Assembly (NCBI GenBank): GCA_013397435.1
Contig: VZRG01000031.1
Span: forward strand, 500,609-564,608
From: Erythrocercus mccallii
Taxonomy: Eukaryota; Chordata; Aves; Passeriformes; Dicruridae
Direction of reading: 5' to 3'
Length of the DNA stretch: 64,000 nucleotides
In this document: piece by piece, positions 14,501 through 24,270 of the stretch
Layout: each line of letters starts with the position of its first letter
Numbering within the stretch: the first letter of the stretch is position 1
The notes under the pieces: generated by a model
The model's database searches: none
Told to the model about the DNA's origin: nothing
The model's input: the letters and a program-made list of their open reading frames with translations, nothing else
Made by a program: the position numbers and the translations under genes

Positions 14501-16290
14501 TTTCTTTGGTGAGGAAACTTAGATAATGGCCTTATCTCATGGGGCACTTTTTAGACAGATGTGTAGTACCTGCACTGAGTAAATAGTCTCATCAAAGGGA
14601 TTAAGTATTCAAAAGAATAGTTTCTTATTCACTGCATTCTGAAGGGAATTAATAAACCAAAATTTAAATTCTTTCCCAAAAATACAAAAATTAGTCTAAT
14701 TTGTGAAGACACCTGGAAAGATTGACAAAACCAGTTTTATTCCTGTCTATCTTTTAACAGTACTCAGGCATAATCAGATGTTGTACTGGTCTTATAAAAT
14801 ACACACAAGCTCTGAGGTTACAGGGTAGATCGCTTTAAATTCTCTTGAAATGTATATTAATGGACAAATAAGACAATTCTGGAGTTCCATACTGATAGTC
14901 TCAGAGAACAGTGATTACTCTTTTAAAGTTTAATAGAAGCACATTAGATGAAAAAAGCCACAGCCTTAATTTAATTTATATAACCTCTTTCCTCTGAGAA
15001 AAATAGTGTGAAATGTGAATGGAAGGACAAGAAGTAAGTTTACAGTAAACACATTTTTCCCTTAATGTCAGTATATTGCCACTGCAGGATAATGAATGGA
15101 TATGATGGGAAGTATAATTCCTTGTAAACCAGAGTAGGTGTGCAGTGGGTGCATGGCAACAAAAGGTACTGAATTGAAAGCTTTCTCCTTGGAAAGTGAT
15201 CATACCACTGTTCTTCTTCAGACTGTTTATGGACTCAGACAATAAGGTTTTTAACAAAACCTTTTATGTTCTAACCATTCACGAGGTTGGCAATTTGAAC
15301 AAAATTCCTGATGATTTTTCAGTACAGTAACCTTAATCTCTACTCCCATCTGTGGTCCTCAAGCCCCAGTTAGGACAGCTGAGTGTAGTGCATGTGTACT
15401 CTTTTATCGAGTATCTGAGGAGGCACGGTCTCCCCCTTCATTTTGGAATTGTCTGCTAATTTTTTTTTACTATAATTTTTTATGGTTTTAATGCATTGCT
15501 TGTAGTATGACATGGTGTTTGAGCAATGTAAATACATTTTTCTTCTCATTTTGCAAAGTAGAAAAATAAAGAAGATTGCAGAAAGAGAACACATACTGGA
15601 ATTATAAGATTTAATTCTATAATTTTTGGAAGAATGGAAATGTGAAGAACATCATTTATTTTAGAACTCGAGTACTGCATTCTATTAAATTTAAATGTGG
15701 TTCATATGTAGAAGTGGAATGTTTATTAAATTTCTCATTTACTTTTCTCTATCAGCATCTTAAAATTATTTCATGATCCCAGTTATTCAATACTAAAGAG
15801 GATGGTACTAGCAAGTGAAATGCTATCATATCTGGGAGTGCTCTTCACTTAGTTCAAACAATTTTTGGTCTTTCCTATGAACAGTAATGCCCTAGAATAT
15901 TTTGAACAGTTAAGATTCCTGAACATCTCTAGTAGTATGTAGTATTTAAAAAATACATTTCTATTATTCTTAATGTAGCCTGGATGGTCAAGGAAATCTA
16001 TGTAAGTACTGTCATGATGAGCATACTACGGAATGATAGTTCTTTGATCGAAGATATTTAGTACCTCTAAAACTGAAGCATGTGAAGACGATGGCCATGA
16101 AATCATAATGCCTTTTTAAAGGCTTGAAACACCCAGTAAATTAACAAAATAAAATCATTGTCCTTTTATTTTCCTGCCTCATCCCCTAAATTCCCTGGTT
16201 TGCCATGTCTTTCATCCTCAGCATCTCTCTCTCACTTCACAGCTTGGTAGAATCAGGCGCAGATGTGCAGATATTCATAGCTGACAATGA
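11530..16290. other. Intergenic, no supported gene
   Basis: AT-rich sequence upstream of the VRK1 promoter. The longest frame (13707-14114, +) starts at GTG, not ATG, and shows no family features. No RNA gene or clear repeat is seen until the CR1 fragments near 16.3 kb. Confidence 0.55.
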
Positions 16291-16296
16291 AAGGAG

Positions 16297-16430
16297 GAGG
16301 AATCACTGTCCCTGGAGGTGTTTAAGGAAAGGCTGGACATGGCACTTAGTGCCCTGGTCTAGTTCACCTGGTCGTGGTCGGTCACAGGCTGGATTCAGTG
16401 ACCTTTTCTAACCTAATTGATTCTGTGGTA
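16297..16430 (+). mobile_element. CR1 LINE, 5'-truncated 3' end
   Basis: The sequence has the typical CR1 3' UTR order: CTGTCCCTGGAGGTGTTTAA, then AAGGAAAGGCTGGACATGGC, then CACTTAGTGCC with TGGTCTAGTT, then GACCTTTTCTAACCTAATTG and a short terminal TGATTCTGTGG. CR1 is the dominant LINE of birds and is nearly always truncated at the 5' end like this. The sense strand matches VRK1. It is dead: no open reading frame remains. Confidence 0.85.
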
Positions 16431-16519
16431 TCAGCTTGACAAAAGCCTTCCCCAACTTACTACAGCAGAAGAAACCAAGGCTTCTTGTAACTCTCAAAAT
16501 TTTTTCACTGAAAACAGCT

Positions 16520-16668
16520 GTGAAGAACTAGAACAGACTGCCAGGGCAGTGGTGGAATGACCACCCCTGGAAATGTTCCTGAAACGTGTGGATGTGGCAC
16601 CTGGGCACGGTTCTGCGGTGAACATGTCTTAAAGGTCTTCTCCAACCCAATCCATCCCATGACTGTAA
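16520..16668 (+). mobile_element. Second CR1 LINE 3' end next to the promoter
   Basis: Another CR1 3' tail follows the first by about 90 bp in the same orientation. Landmarks are GAACAGACTGCCAGGGCAGT, CCACCCCTGGAAATGTTCCT, GTGTGGATGTGGCACCTGGG and AAAGGTCTTCTCCAACCCAA, with a decayed terminal repeat. It differs from the first copy, so this is a separate insertion or a different subfamily. Its 3' end is only about 36 bp from the first ZNF143-type site of the VRK1 promoter. A 158-codon minus-strand frame (16505-16981) crosses it and is a chance ORF. Confidence 0.8.
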
Positions 16669-16703
16669 AAGACTTCAACTCTTGGCCCACCTCGGGCCGC
16701 GGT

Positions 16704-16722
16704 GCCTGTTGGGAAGTGTAGT
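16704..16722 (-). promoter_or_regulatory. ZNF143/STAF-type site (minus orientation)
   Basis: Read on the minus strand this is ACTACACTTCCCAACAGGC, a close match to the SBS motif ACTACAATTCCCAGCATGC bound by ZNF143/ZNF76. It is the mirror partner of the site at 16763-16781. Confidence 0.7.
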
Positions 16723-16762
16723 GCGTGTCGAAACAACCTGCGGCCACTTGCTGCGGTCTTGG

Positions 16763-16781
16763 ACTACATTTCCCAGCAGGC
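16763..16781 (+). promoter_or_regulatory. ZNF143/STAF-type site (plus orientation)
   Basis: ACTACATTTCCCAGCAGGC matches the ZNF143 SBS motif at nearly every core position. ZNF143 sites sit in CpG-island promoters, often bidirectional ones, and help anchor promoter contacts. Confidence 0.8.
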
Positions 16782-16826
16782 ATCACGACTGGGGCGGGAC
16801 GGAGGCGGTGGGCCGTGCTCGACGGA

Positions 16827-16831
16827 CCAAT
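16827..16831 (+). promoter_or_regulatory. CCAAT box (NF-Y type)
   Basis: GGACCAATGGGCG is a good NF-Y context, 46 bp downstream of the plus-strand ZNF143 site. It suggests a transcription start some 50-100 bp further on, near 16880-16930. Confidence 0.6.
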
Positions 16832-16879
16832 GGGCGCGGCCGATGCTGGGAGGTGGTGCCGGGGCGGGCGGGCCGCCTG

Positions 16880-16947
16880 GGGCCGCGGGCAGTGCGGGAA
16901 TTTCGGACCGGGAGGAAGGAGCGACGGTGGGCCCGCTCGCGCAGGAG
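16880..16947 (+). other. VRK1: Probable VRK1 non-coding exon 1 (boundaries uncertain)
   Basis: The first coding exon starts only five bases before its ATG, so at least one upstream untranslated exon is required, as in other vertebrate VRK1 genes. The start is inferred from the CCAAT spacing. GCAGGAG followed by GTACTT (GT at 16948-16949) is the nearest plausible donor. A later GTACGT near 17115 is an alternative. No transcript evidence is available, so both ends are approximate. Confidence 0.35.
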
Positions 16948-17375
16948 GTACTTGGAGCCAGCGGCTGCCTCTGGGGTGCAATTGTCTGGGGTTTTTTTTT
17001 AGGAGACGAGTTTTGGGGCACTCTTTCGCGTCCGCTTCGCCGTGCCGAGCCTCCCTGGCCCTTCTGGCGGATTGCGGGCGGTTTTCCCCGCTTCCCTCGC
17101 GGAGGAGGCCGGTGGTACGTCGGGGCCTGCCCGAGCCTTGTCCCTTCCCAAGGCAGGGAAGGTGCCTTCCCTTCCCTGTCCCGACCCAACCCGACCCGTG
17201 GCGCTGGAAGCATCTCCCTGGGCCGGCAGGGAGGGAGGGAACGGGGGCAGGTGCGGCAGAGCTCCCTCAGTTTCAGTTTCACCCTTGAGGTCTGAGGGCG
17301 CCCCTTCCCCGCCTGCCCGGACTGTGGGCTCTAAAACTGCCTTCGGTGCCAGCGGCCTAAGTTGTCTTCCTTCCC

Positions 17376-17456
17376 TTTTTTTTTTTTTTTTTTTTTTTTG
17401 TCGTGTGTGTTTTTGATTTTTTGGCTTTTTTGGCTTTTTTGTGTTTTTTTTTTTTT
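17376..17456 (+). repeat. Poly-T tracts just inside VRK1 intron 1
   Basis: A run of 24 T (17376-17399) is followed by G/T-rich sequence and a 13-T run (17444-17456) ending in AG. This is low-complexity DNA at the edge of the CpG island. The last run plus AG resembles a splice acceptor, but no downstream donor of good quality is seen, so I do not call an exon. Confidence 0.85.
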
Positions 17457-17459
17457 AGC

Positions 17460-20400
17460 ACTAAGGGAGGTGGAGGAGGCTGAGTAGAAGCTATGCTCTG
17501 TGCCACTTTAGAGGTTCGTCACCTTCAGGGTTGTCTCGATGTGGCGTCACCTTGGTTGGGAAGCGTTCCTGAGTTTTGCTTTAAAGTAAACTTTTTTTTT
17601 TTTTTTAATACAGGCCTACAGATCACAAAAATCTGCGATTTTAGCATCAGGAAAGGCCTGGTGTGTAAGAATTAGGCTAAGCTGGTTTCTGTCATTTCTT
17701 GTGTTTCTTCACTTCCTGTTTCTTGTTATTTGACTTCCTTTTTTGAGACTTCAGCAGTCGCAGACTGGGTGAACTCTGTTATTCCCTTTGATTTTCAATT
17801 TGTGCTTAAACACTCTAAGAACTATAGACTTTTATTAATATATAGAGAATCCATGGACCCTTTTTATGGCTAAGAAAAATACAAAAGCAGTTCTGAAGCT
17901 GTGACTATTGCCGTGACCAAGGGCTTGTGCCTTCATCTGTAGGAATAAACTGTCCACTAAATTCTTAGGGATAATCCCCAAGTGAGGTAGGATTGCTGGT
18001 GAACTTCAGAGCTGATGATTTTTATACAGTGTGCTAAATTTTCAGAAAGCCTTTAAGTGTCTCACTCACATGTATTAGGTATTTGCAGTTGGGTAAAGAG
18101 GTGAGTTGATTTGGAGTAACATGATTTTGTACCTTACAATGCTCACTGTTTTTTATAGCAATAACTGAGTGATGATTAAGATTTTCATGAGAACCTTAAA
18201 TAACCTTAAAAGAAACTTAAGAAAGGTAATGTATTCTTGAGAAAGCAATTTTAAATTAGTAACACAGTAATTCCTCTTATAAATGGCTGTTTCCTACCTC
18301 TGAACAAGCTGCATTGTGAAATATTAAGTCATGATTTTTTAGCAAAAAAAGAAAAAGGTCATTTCCTTGCTCCCCTGTGGTGCTGTTGAGATTACATATT
18401 TCTCAGTAATTTTGGTTCACCAATGACATTTATTCATTTTGTCTAAAAAGGTTTTTTTTTTAAATTTCTTGGGAGAGAACCTTAGTGCCTCTTCTTCCAT
18501 AGTTGCCATTAACTGTCTGGTATCTTAATCAGAAACTTAGATTGGAGAGGTTTTCACAGACAATGATCAACTAGTTACAGAATGTCTGATTTATGCAAGA
18601 AAGTTTTTGCTCACTGTCTACCTCAGTGTCACAAGTCATTGACACATTATTTTTTGTGTGGTCTCTACCATGAAGCAGCTCTACAGTTTTCAGGAGTCTT
18701 TAAGTGTCATGTTCTTTCTTCCCTACTCCTTGAGCAAAAAATTTAGTTTTGTTTTCTCCTTGTCTTAATTTTTTTTTTCAGGCAGATGTGGATTTCTTGC
18801 TTTGACTAATGACCAGTTTTAATTATATATAGATTTCAGGTCTTGCTGGAACTACCTGCTCATCTAGGAGCACAGGTCACCAGCATGCCTTCTCTGGATT
18901 GACAGTGAAAATATGTCCTGCTAAGATAAACAACTGTAAAAATTACAATTTCCAGAGAACAAAAGAGGAAGATTAGGAAGCAACCAGTTTGGCTTGACAC
19001 ACAACAGAAATTCCTTCAAAATAAATTTGTTTTGTATTCATTTCAGAGTTTTGTTGATAATGAATGACAACAAGAATTGAGAAGTGACTATTCATATTTA
19101 TTCTAAGAGTTCAAGTATCGCTTAAGTAGCAAGCATAGCAGACAACATTTGTAAAGATAACACCACTGATATGCAGACAATTTTGCATCAACAGTGCTAT
19201 CTCAAGTACAGTATGTTCTGTTTCTTCCAAGATGTTTTATTAGGTAGAAGCCTTTGTCATACTGAGAGGCTTCTGAAGAGAGTTTAGACAAATAGACTTC
19301 TTTTATTCATACTTCTTAGTAGGAAAATCTTTGTTTTGAGCACATTGTAGTGACATAAAATGCTGCTGTTTACAGTCATGCACCTTGAAAATTGTTCTTG
19401 TGAGGCACCTTAGCTAAGTAGGGTCAGGTCTGACACTTGAATGATAGTACAGTACTTGACATCCATGGCACTCTTGCCAAGGACTTTAGCATGATTGCAG
19501 GAACTAATGAATTAAACTTCACAATACCTGTGGATAGAAAATATTCCTTTTGTTGATGGGGAGAAGTACTGAGAGGACAGTTTAAGTTATTTTTTCTTTT
19601 TGGAGGGATGGTGGTGGTGAATATTTAAAGGTGATTTCAGGGTGAAGTAGATGTCTTTATTCCAGTTGTGCAATGACAGTTCTATGTCATGTATGTTGGT
19701 GCATGTTTCCTGACACACCCCTTGTGTTTACTGTATTATGAGTTGAAAAGCACATAGAATGATAGAATTCGCACTAAATTTTAATTGTCTTTTTTCATTC
19801 TTTTTTATTGTGGTTTTTGTTTCTAGTTCTATCTTTTCACATAGAAAATTTCTGCTGTGTCCAGGTGTCTTTGGTTTCAATCAATAGAAGATATTTGAAT
19901 GGATTTACCCAAATAAATGTGAAAGCATGTGCAGCCGTTGCTTAAATATTTCCTTGGATAACAGCTTTTCTGCAAGAGAGTGAGTGCTTAGTTTTGTACA
20001 TGCTGCCCATTGCAAGCGATCAGTGTTTGGCACCTATGGCCTACTGATAGTTTGACCAACTTGTAAGTAGGCACGGTGCCATGTTAACAGATGGGTATGA
20101 ATACAGACAGCCAAGAAACCATGTATGTGTATCTAGCGTATTTGTTAAGGGCAGGGTTCCCAGCTGGGGACGTTCAAACTTATGTCCATTTTGAATTTTT
20201 GCTTTTATGGATAAAGGGAAGTTGTCATTAACAATTTTTTTTTAAAATAAATACCTTCAGGCATACAATTATTGACCATGTTAAACAAAATAAGTGGGGG
20301 TGTGGAAGAAGAGGGAAGCACCAGCTCTTCCTTTGATACTCTTGAGGAGCTATTTTAAGTAAATTTAATTCCTTTTTAAGCAAGGCTGCTATCAAGAGTC

Positions 20401-22828
20401 TTACTGTGAATGTCAAAGATATGGAGTGTATCAATAGGTTTGTTTCACAGGCTTGCTAGCCTTGTTGTAAGAGAGGCTACAAGTTTTTTTTTATGGGCAT
20501 CAATCTGTCCAGCATTTAAGCACCTCAGTGTGTCTGTCCAAGTCTTGTCCGAATTATTTGTAATAACTCGGAGATCAAGGGCGTGCAGTCCTTCAAGCCC
20601 TCTGCATGGTTCTTATATTGACAATAAATTATTTCTTAGCTTGAGGACAAGTATGCTCATTTTGGATATGTTTTGGTATCCTTTAGATGACAGTGTGTGA
20701 ACTTATCCCGCGTCTGAGTCACTGGGCAATGCTGCTGATTTTTGCACTTTCTTGCTTTATCTGAGTCAGCTTTGGGGCTCCAGACTTCTGGTTTATTTCA
20801 TTAGCACTTCTAATAATTTCAGTCTGCTCTTTGTTTCAATCCATTTCCTGACTTAGATGTCTTGTGAAGCTGCATAAAGGTCTGCAGTGATCTTTCTGGC
20901 CTGCTCTTGTAAGTGATATCAACACATACACTTCTTCTGACACTTTGACACTGTTGCTTTCTCATTGGTATGGTCTTATCTGAGCTGACTGGAATTGTCT
21001 TTGGTGCTTGAAAGTCTCATTTTTCTCCTGTAGAAAATCTGGAGGAAGGATCTTCTTCCAAGACAGTAAGCTATGTATCACCTTGAAGATTAAAAAAAAA
21101 AGACAAAGGGATGTAGAGAGGAGCTTCTTGAAGACACTGTGGATAATGATGTGGGTAAAGCTAATCTTAAAATTTATGTGTAAGGTGTCTTGATAGTAGG
21201 GGAGAATGTTATTGTATAGAAGTGGAAATATGGAAAAGTAATGCAAAATTAAAACATCCTGTTTTGTGATAGTGAGGAAGCTTGTGCAATATTGGTATTC
21301 ATAAATACCAATGTCTTCTTGTGATGTGAGTATTTCATAAGAGTTTTGTTGAAGTTACTCGTTTAGATATAATTAATATATTCAGCAGGTATTCAGATGT
21401 GGTTCCATGACACAAAGATACTTCTCAAATTTACAAGGACCCTAAAAAAGAACTTTGGCCTTTTTTTCTGTATTTATGCATGTATTGAGTGACTGTGATG
21501 TCTGGACACTACTTGCTACCAGAGTCCATTACTCTCTGACTAGGTTCTTTTAGATGTTCCATGTATAAAGGATGTAGTATTTAATATTAAATTTACTTTT
21601 TGAAGATAGTTGATGCTATGTGAGATTTCTGATATAGGAGAGTGCTATAAAATATACTGAAAACAATACAATTGTAAGTTACACTTGGCAAAATACAGCA
21701 ACTGCAATGCCCAGTTCAGTCATGGTACTGCTGTGATTCTCATTACTGGTCTCTGTAGTATGTTCACTATCATGATGCTGGTGTCGCCAGCAACTGGGAA
21801 GGAATATCTGGATTGCAACCAGCCCAAGCCCACTGTTCTCTTCAAAGTTTTTGCATGCTTGTGTTGGACTCAGCCTCCTATTCACTGCCCCCAATCTGGC
21901 CTGGCTAATTTTGGGAGACATCTACACCTCCATTTGATCCAGTTAGCAATTCTGAGCTCCACTCAACTGCCATTTAGCTGTTTTCTTAAAACAAAGGCCA
22001 CCCACTGGCACCCTTTGTGTTGAGCTCCTGTGAGTTCCTTTGCATTATTGCCAGAGCTCCTTGGGCACATCACCATTCTGCATCTTCACAGAGTTTTATC
22101 CACCGTTGGGCTTTATTCTGTCTCATTCCACTTAGAGGGGTTTGGTCAATCACAGCCATATACTTGAGCATTAGTGGACAGAGCAACATTTTCAGGCAAC
22201 TTGGCAATTACTCTTGCCTTTAGTAAGTAGAGAAGTGGCTTCTCTATTCAGATGCTAGTTGGGTGACAGACATTGTTTGAGGAAGAGAATTTGTTGCAGA
22301 TACCCAGTCAGAAAAGTTTTGTAGGAGGGGCAGTGCTTTTGGAACAATTGTTGCAGTTATGCAGTTTTCTATTTGGGAAATTAAAAGAAATCATAGAGGA
22401 ACATTAGAAATGAAAGAGGAAAGCTGATGCTAAATAACTGAGTTTGGCTTAGGGTTATTGTATTGAGTAGCTAGACAAATAGGAAAAAGTTACTTTGCTA
22501 TCCAGAAACTTCCTGAATTGTATATTAATATTGCTTCCCGATTCCAGGAAAATAATAAAATCCCACCAGTGAGAATGGTATATTTTAGAAAATAAATGTG
22601 ACTTCTTTATATGACATTTATCTTCTTAAGGTAGAGGGAAAGATCAGTTTTTTGTAAAACAATTTATGAAGGCCTTTCATGTAAAACGACCTAGTGCAGT
22701 GTTTGCTGTGTCATGGCTGCATATTCAGTAGTTTCTTCTAGTGCAGCAAAGTCTGATCTACTAAAACCTCAAAAGATTTACTTGCTCAAAACGAGGCCTT
22801 CTGCCAAGAAGGTCTCAGAGGTGATGGT
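17460..22828. other. VRK1 intron 1, first part
   Basis: AT-rich intronic sequence with no recognisable exon or RNA gene. A CR1-like ATAGAATGATAGAATT fragment lies at about 19757, too short to annotate as an element. Confidence 0.55.
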
Positions 22829-23432
22829 GGATGAGACGCTGTACAGGAGCCATCAAGAAGTTCACAAAACCAATTGTGTCCTGGGCTGCATCCAAAGTGG
22901 TGTGGGCAGCATGGCAAGTGAGGGGGTTGTCCCTGTCTCTCTGCTCTGGTGAGATCCACCTGGAGCACTGCATCTAGCTCTGGGGTTCTCAGCACAGGAA
23001 GGACAGGGACCTGTTGGAGCCAGTCCAGGAACACTTCTGTTATGAGAGGCTGAGAGAACTGGGATTATTCATGCAGAGAAGTCTCCAGGAAGACATTTTT
23101 GCAGCTTTTCAGTACTTGCAGGGTGCCTGTAAGAAAGATGGGGACAAACTTTTTAGCAAGGTGTGGTGTGATGGGAAAAGGGATAATTGTTTCCAGCTGA
23201 AAAAGGGTAGGTTTAGAATAGACAGAAGTTAGAAATTTTTACAATGAGGCTGGTGAAGCAGTAGAACAGGTTGCCTAGGGAAGTTGTGGATGCCCCATAC
23301 TTGGAGACATTCAAGTTCAGACTGGACGGGGCTCTGAGCAACTTCATCTGATTGAAGATGGTCCTGCTCATTGCAGAAGGACTAGATGACATGGAAAAGG
23401 TCCTTTGCAATTCACACCATTCTATGATTCTG
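22829..23432 (+). mobile_element. CR1 LINE, about 600 bp 3' segment
   Basis: This is the best-preserved CR1 in the window. It runs from the end of the reverse-transcriptase ORF (TGTCCTGGGCTGCATCCAAA, CTGCTCTGGTGAGATCCACC, AGCACAGGAAGGACAGGGAC) through AACAGGTTGCCTAGGGAAGT and GTGGATGCCCCATACTTGGA to the terminal ATTCTATGATTCTG. The ORF2 part is frame-broken by stops and indels, so it is inactive. It is 5'-truncated, in sense orientation inside VRK1 intron 1, about 0.7 kb before the first coding exon. No polyA tail is present, as expected for CR1, which ends in a short tandem repeat. Confidence 0.93.
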
Positions 23433-24111
23433 GTCTGCAGAAAGAGGCATATTCCAGTGGACCCTTATGTTATTTCTGGAAATATTGCTTATCTGAAACC
23501 TGGGGTTGTGAGAAGGCAACAGTAATACTTTCACACTTGGGATGTCAAAGTAGGTAGTTATGTATTAGTTTTTGTGATGACCTACTCAATGCTGCTCTGT
23601 AAAAAATAACCAGACTTTTTTTTTTTTTGCTTGCAGTTATATAGGAAAAAAAAATTTAACTGACTTTTTTTTTACAGCTAAGAGGAATTCCTCATATTAC
23701 TACTGAAGACTTGCAGTTTTTCAATATGCAGGTTTAACTCTAGGAAAACTAATGAGCTTTATTTCATAAATTTACTTTTTTCTAAGTTTAGACCTGTGAT
23801 GCGTTGTGATTGATTGAATGTGATAGATTCTGAGATTTTTTAGTGTGTATTGTACAAGGTCTTGTAATAGGTTTCTCTTGTGAAGATTTTTGCTGTCAAA
23901 TTTTTTTGTGATGCCTGGAAAAATTAGTTGTTTCTCACTTTTAATTTGTGCCAAGGAAACTGCTTATTACATTTCTTTTCAAGTATCTTTGTAGTAACAA
24001 ATTATGACTTAACCCATTATTTTTTGTGTTTCTAACAGATTTCTATGTAAAATAAGTTGGATCAACATGTAACCTATTTTTTTTATTTTTCTTTCTCTTC
24101 ACTTTGTCTAG

Positions 24112-24270
24112 GGAAAATGCCAAATAAGAAAACAGCTGGAAAAAGAGCCCCTGCAAAAAGAAAACTTGCTGAAGTGTTTGGTCTGGGAGAGGTTCTAGCA
24201 GATACATCAAGAAAAGAATGGAAATTAGGTGTCCCTATAGGGCAGGGAGGCTTTGGTCGCCTATACCTTG
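24112..24270 (+). CDS. VRK1: VRK1 first coding exon (start codon, glycine loop)
   Basis: The acceptor TTTGTCTAG ends at 24111. Five UTR bases precede ATG at 24117-24119 (A at -3). The exon encodes residues 1-51 plus one base: a basic N-terminus (KKTAGKRAPAKRK), the family segment RKEWKLG and the nucleotide-binding loop IGQGGFG. The donor is GTAAGT at 24271. An in-frame ATG at 24057 lies upstream of the acceptor and is not part of the mRNA, so the protein starts at 24117. Confidence 0.96.

Larger units (their letters stand above)
16680..17340 (+). promoter_or_regulatory. VRK1: VRK1 CpG-island promoter
   Basis: About 650 bp of dense CpG and GC boxes (GGGGCGGGAC, GGGGCGGGCGGGCC) lie on the correct side of VRK1, about 7 kb before the first coding exon. 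There is no TATA box at a sensible place. The region has two inverted ACTACA(N)TTCCCA sites, a degenerate third (ATGCTGGGA at 16843-16851) and a CCAAT box. This is the expected architecture for a constitutive, proliferation-linked gene. The many open frames on both strands (up to 197 codons) are products of the GC content, not genes. The 5' edge abuts a CR1 tail. Confidence 0.8.

Noticed and set aside
16505..16981. 158-codon minus-strand ORF
   Set aside because: It spans a CR1 tail and the CpG-island promoter. Its sequence follows from CR1 and GC composition rather than from a protein family.
16702..17295. Long open frames (up to 197 codons) in the VRK1 CpG island on both strands
   Set aside because: Stop codons are rare in GC-rich DNA. 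The frames overlap each other on both strands and have promoter motifs running through them, with no domain resemblance.
19747..19775. CR1-like terminal repeat fragment (ATAGAATGATAGAATT)
   Set aside because: Only about 16 bases resemble the CR1 3' repeat and no body of the element is attached.
24057..24119. N-terminal extension of VRK1 from an upstream in-frame ATG
   Set aside because: The segment lies before the splice acceptor at 24110-24111 and encodes the pyrimidine tract (Phe-rich). The mRNA begins at 24112 in this exon.
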